Below, in pieces: positions 5,912-7,123 of a stretch of DNA of 7,123 nucleotides (positions within the stretch are counted from its first letter, which is position 1; each line of letters begins with the position of its first letter). The notes under the pieces are model-generated. The model ran no database searches, was not told the origin of the DNA, and saw nothing but the letters and a program-made list of their open reading frames with translations. The position numbers were made by a program, and so were the translations under genes. Source of the DNA: UBA2428 sp002343545 (GTDB lineage: Bacteria > Bdellovibrionota > UBA2428); assembly GCA_937952285.1 (NCBI GenBank), contig CALFZE010000122.1:1-7123 (forward strand), in the 5' to 3' direction.

Positions 5912-6730
5912 TTAAAACCGTCGCTCTTTCTTTCGTTTTTCGACCCGTTGAATCTTAAGCTCAACGACTTTGGGATTGGGGTAGGTCGCGAGCGAAGCGC
6001 GGAAGGCCGTCAGCGCCTGTTCGAGCTTCTCGAGATCTTCGTAGCAGCTTCCCACGCCGTACTGCGCTTCGGCGACCAAAGCGACATACTCGGTTTGCCC
6101 GGAGTACCGCGTGATGACTTCCTGAAATCTCTCGAGTGCCTTCTCGGGTTTTCGGTCCGCGAGCCAAGCTTGGCCCTCCTCCAGTAAAGCTCTGGGAGAG
6201 CCTTTGTGGGTGGGGTACGTCTGTCGATAAAGCGCGAATTTCTCGGCGGCGTCGCTAAAGCGCCCGGCTTCCGAAAGCGCCTTCGACCACGCCAAAAGGA
6301 TTTCGGGACCTTCTTTCTCCGCCCCCGCGCCTTCCTGCATGAGGGCTTCGTATTCGATGATCGAAGAGGAGGGATCTTGGACCAGATCCTGATAGATCTT
6401 GGCGATCTTAAAACGCGCCTCTAATTTCTTGCGGTTCTCGTCCGTTCGACGATAGGCGTCCCGGTAGGCGTTAATTGCGCGGGTGTAGTCCTTCAAGTCG
6501 CGTTCATAGATCTCGGCGATCTTGAGTTGGGCCCGCGTCGCCACGGGAGAACGGCGCTCAAAGTTCACGACGCGCGTATATTCCTCGATGGCGCGAAGAT
6601 GCTGGCCTCGGCGCTCGAAATCCTCGGCCATCTTCCAGTGCTTCTCCGCGACGTTTACCGAACAGGCCACCGTGGTGGCCCCCAGTAAAATCACGAAGAC
6701 GCCCTTAGTGAATCGCTTGGCTAGACGCAT
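5912..6730 (-). CDS. TPR-repeat lipoprotein
   Basis: The chosen start (ATG ending at 6730) gives 272 residues with a basic N-terminus (MRLAKRFTKG), a hydrophobic core (VFVILLGATTVA) and a Cys at 23 that fits a lipoprotein cleavage site, though TVAC is not the classic LxGC form. The rest is about six helical tetratricopeptide repeats from residue ~27 to ~252, with typical spacing of A/G/Y and terminal Pro (for example HLRAIEEYTRVV, DYTRAINAYRDAY, KPEKALERFQEVI, KLEQALTAFRASL), and a basic tail ending RKKERRF. The layout recalls BamD or CpoB-like periplasmic TPR proteins, but there is nothing that proves either; function is unknown. It overlaps the gyrA end by 26 nt. Upstream in-frame starts (ATG at 6748, GTG at 6751) would lengthen the overlap and spoil the signal peptide. 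hemL follows after 2 nt. Confidence 0.85.
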   Translation of the reverse strand: MRLAKRFTKGVFVILLGATTVACSVNVAEKHWKMAEDFERRGQHLRAIEEYTRVVNFERRSPVATRAQLKIAEIYERDLKDYTRAINAYRDAYRRTDENRKKLEARFKIAKIYQDLVQDPSSSIIEYEALMQEGAGAEKEGPEILLAWSKALSEAGRFSDAAEKFALYRQTYPTHKGSPRALLEEGQAWLADRKPEKALERFQEVITRYSGQTEYVALVAEAQYGVGSCYEDLEKLEQALTAFRASLATYPNPKVVELKIQRVEKRKKERRF

Positions 6731-7123
6731 CGACCTCGACGTCCACATCACGAATGATCGCGATTGCCTGAACGAGCTCAGACTCGTCCAAACTCAGCAC
6801 TTTCACGCCCTGGGTATTTCGACCCATTTCGGAAACGCTCGAGGCGGGCGTGCGGATCAACTGCCCGACGTTCGAGATGACCATCAGATCTTCGCCCGGG
6901 TAGACTTTCTTCACGCCGACCAAAACGCCGATCTTGTCGTTCGTCTTTACGTTGATGATGCCCGAACCACCGCGACCCTGGGAGCGATACTCACTCAGGA
7001 CCGTACGCTTGCCGTAACCCCGCGACGTCACGCTCAACAAGGTTGCATCCTTGTCGTCGCCATCGACCGAAGGCAACACTTCCATCGCCACGACGACGTC
7101 TTCGGCGTCGAGCTCGATGCCCT
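6705..7123 (-). CDS. gyrA: DNA gyrase subunit A, C-terminal end (5' part outside the window)
   Basis: The last 138 residues of GyrA are present, running off the right edge. They belong to the C-terminal beta-pinwheel that wraps DNA for negative supercoiling. Recognisable blade sequence: ATLLSVTSRGYGKRT, then YRSQGRGGSGIINVKT (a degenerate GyrA-box-like QxRGGxG), IGVLVGVKKVYPGEDLMVIS, GQLIRTPASSVSEMGRNTQG and VKVLSLDESELVQAIAI. The GYGKRT and GRNTQGV pair argues for GyrA rather than ParC. The end after the last blade is short (about 15 residues, DVDVEVDASSQAIH) with a few acids but no long acidic tail like that of E. coli. The frame stays open to base 7121 upstream. The stop lies inside the start region of the lipoprotein gene, so the two are probably co-transcribed. 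In many relatives gyrB and dnaA lie just upstream, which this window cannot show. Confidence 0.96.
   Translation of the reverse strand, partial: GIELDAEDVVVAMEVLPSVDGDDKDATLLSVTSRGYGKRTVLSEYRSQGRGGSGIINVKTNDKIGVLVGVKKVYPGEDLMVISNVGQLIRTPASSVSEMGRNTQGVKVLSLDESELVQAIAIIRDVDVEVDASSQAIH

Noticed and set aside
1..7123. Mobile elements, CRISPR, tRNA/rRNA genes, riboswitches
   Set aside because: I saw no transposase or integrase, no regularly spaced repeats, no tRNA-like fold and no known riboswitch sequence; nearly all bases are in housekeeping genes.

Overview
This 7.1 kb window looks like ordinary chromosomal housekeeping DNA from a moderately GC-rich, Gram-negative-type bacterium. Evidence for that envelope type is a lipoprotein with TPR repeats of outer-membrane-assembly style and an F-type ATP synthase. 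From memory, the order gyrA - TPR protein - hemL - small atp membrane genes - atpB - atpE resembles the region next to the replication origin in Bdellovibrio-like bacteria (Bdellovibrionota). That placement is an inference and was not searched.

The window holds two convergent gene blocks. On the + strand (1-2774) is the 3' part of uvrA (nucleotide excision repair), which runs in from the left edge. Its stop codon overlaps the start of a histidine-phosphatase (phosphoglycerate-mutase-like) gene by an ATGA. On the - strand (7123-2864), in transcription order, are the 3' end of gyrA, a TPR lipoprotein whose start lies inside gyrA, hemL (glutamate-1-semialdehyde aminotransferase), atpZ-like, atpI-like, atpB (F0 subunit a) and atpE (F0 subunit c). 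Most junctions are overlaps or gaps of only 2-3 nt, with larger spacers of 64 nt before atpB and 31 nt before atpE. The blocks meet at an imperfect hairpin (2803-2849) that is a convincing terminator for atpE and may also stop the + strand unit.

Functionally the - strand block joins DNA topology (GyrA), an envelope TPR lipoprotein, the first committed steps of tetrapyrrole synthesis (HemL) and the ion-translocating core of ATP synthase (subunits a and c plus the assembly/accessory proteins AtpZ and AtpI). atpF, atpH and the F1 genes do not follow atpE, so the ATP synthase genes are split. atpE has the only perfect Shine-Dalgarno sequence in the block, which fits the need for many c subunits per complex.

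I found no mobile element, CRISPR array, RNA gene or new defence-type system. The most interesting signals lie inside known proteins. UvrA has a charged linker of about 30 residues where the E. coli protein has a large insertion domain, and it lacks the first zinc-finger CxxC pair. The c subunit has lost the helix-1 glycine packing motif (A/V/A/S/S in place of the glycines) and carries a signal-peptide-like N-terminus. Subunit a has an unusual motif around its essential arginine. No gap between genes exceeds 300 bases.
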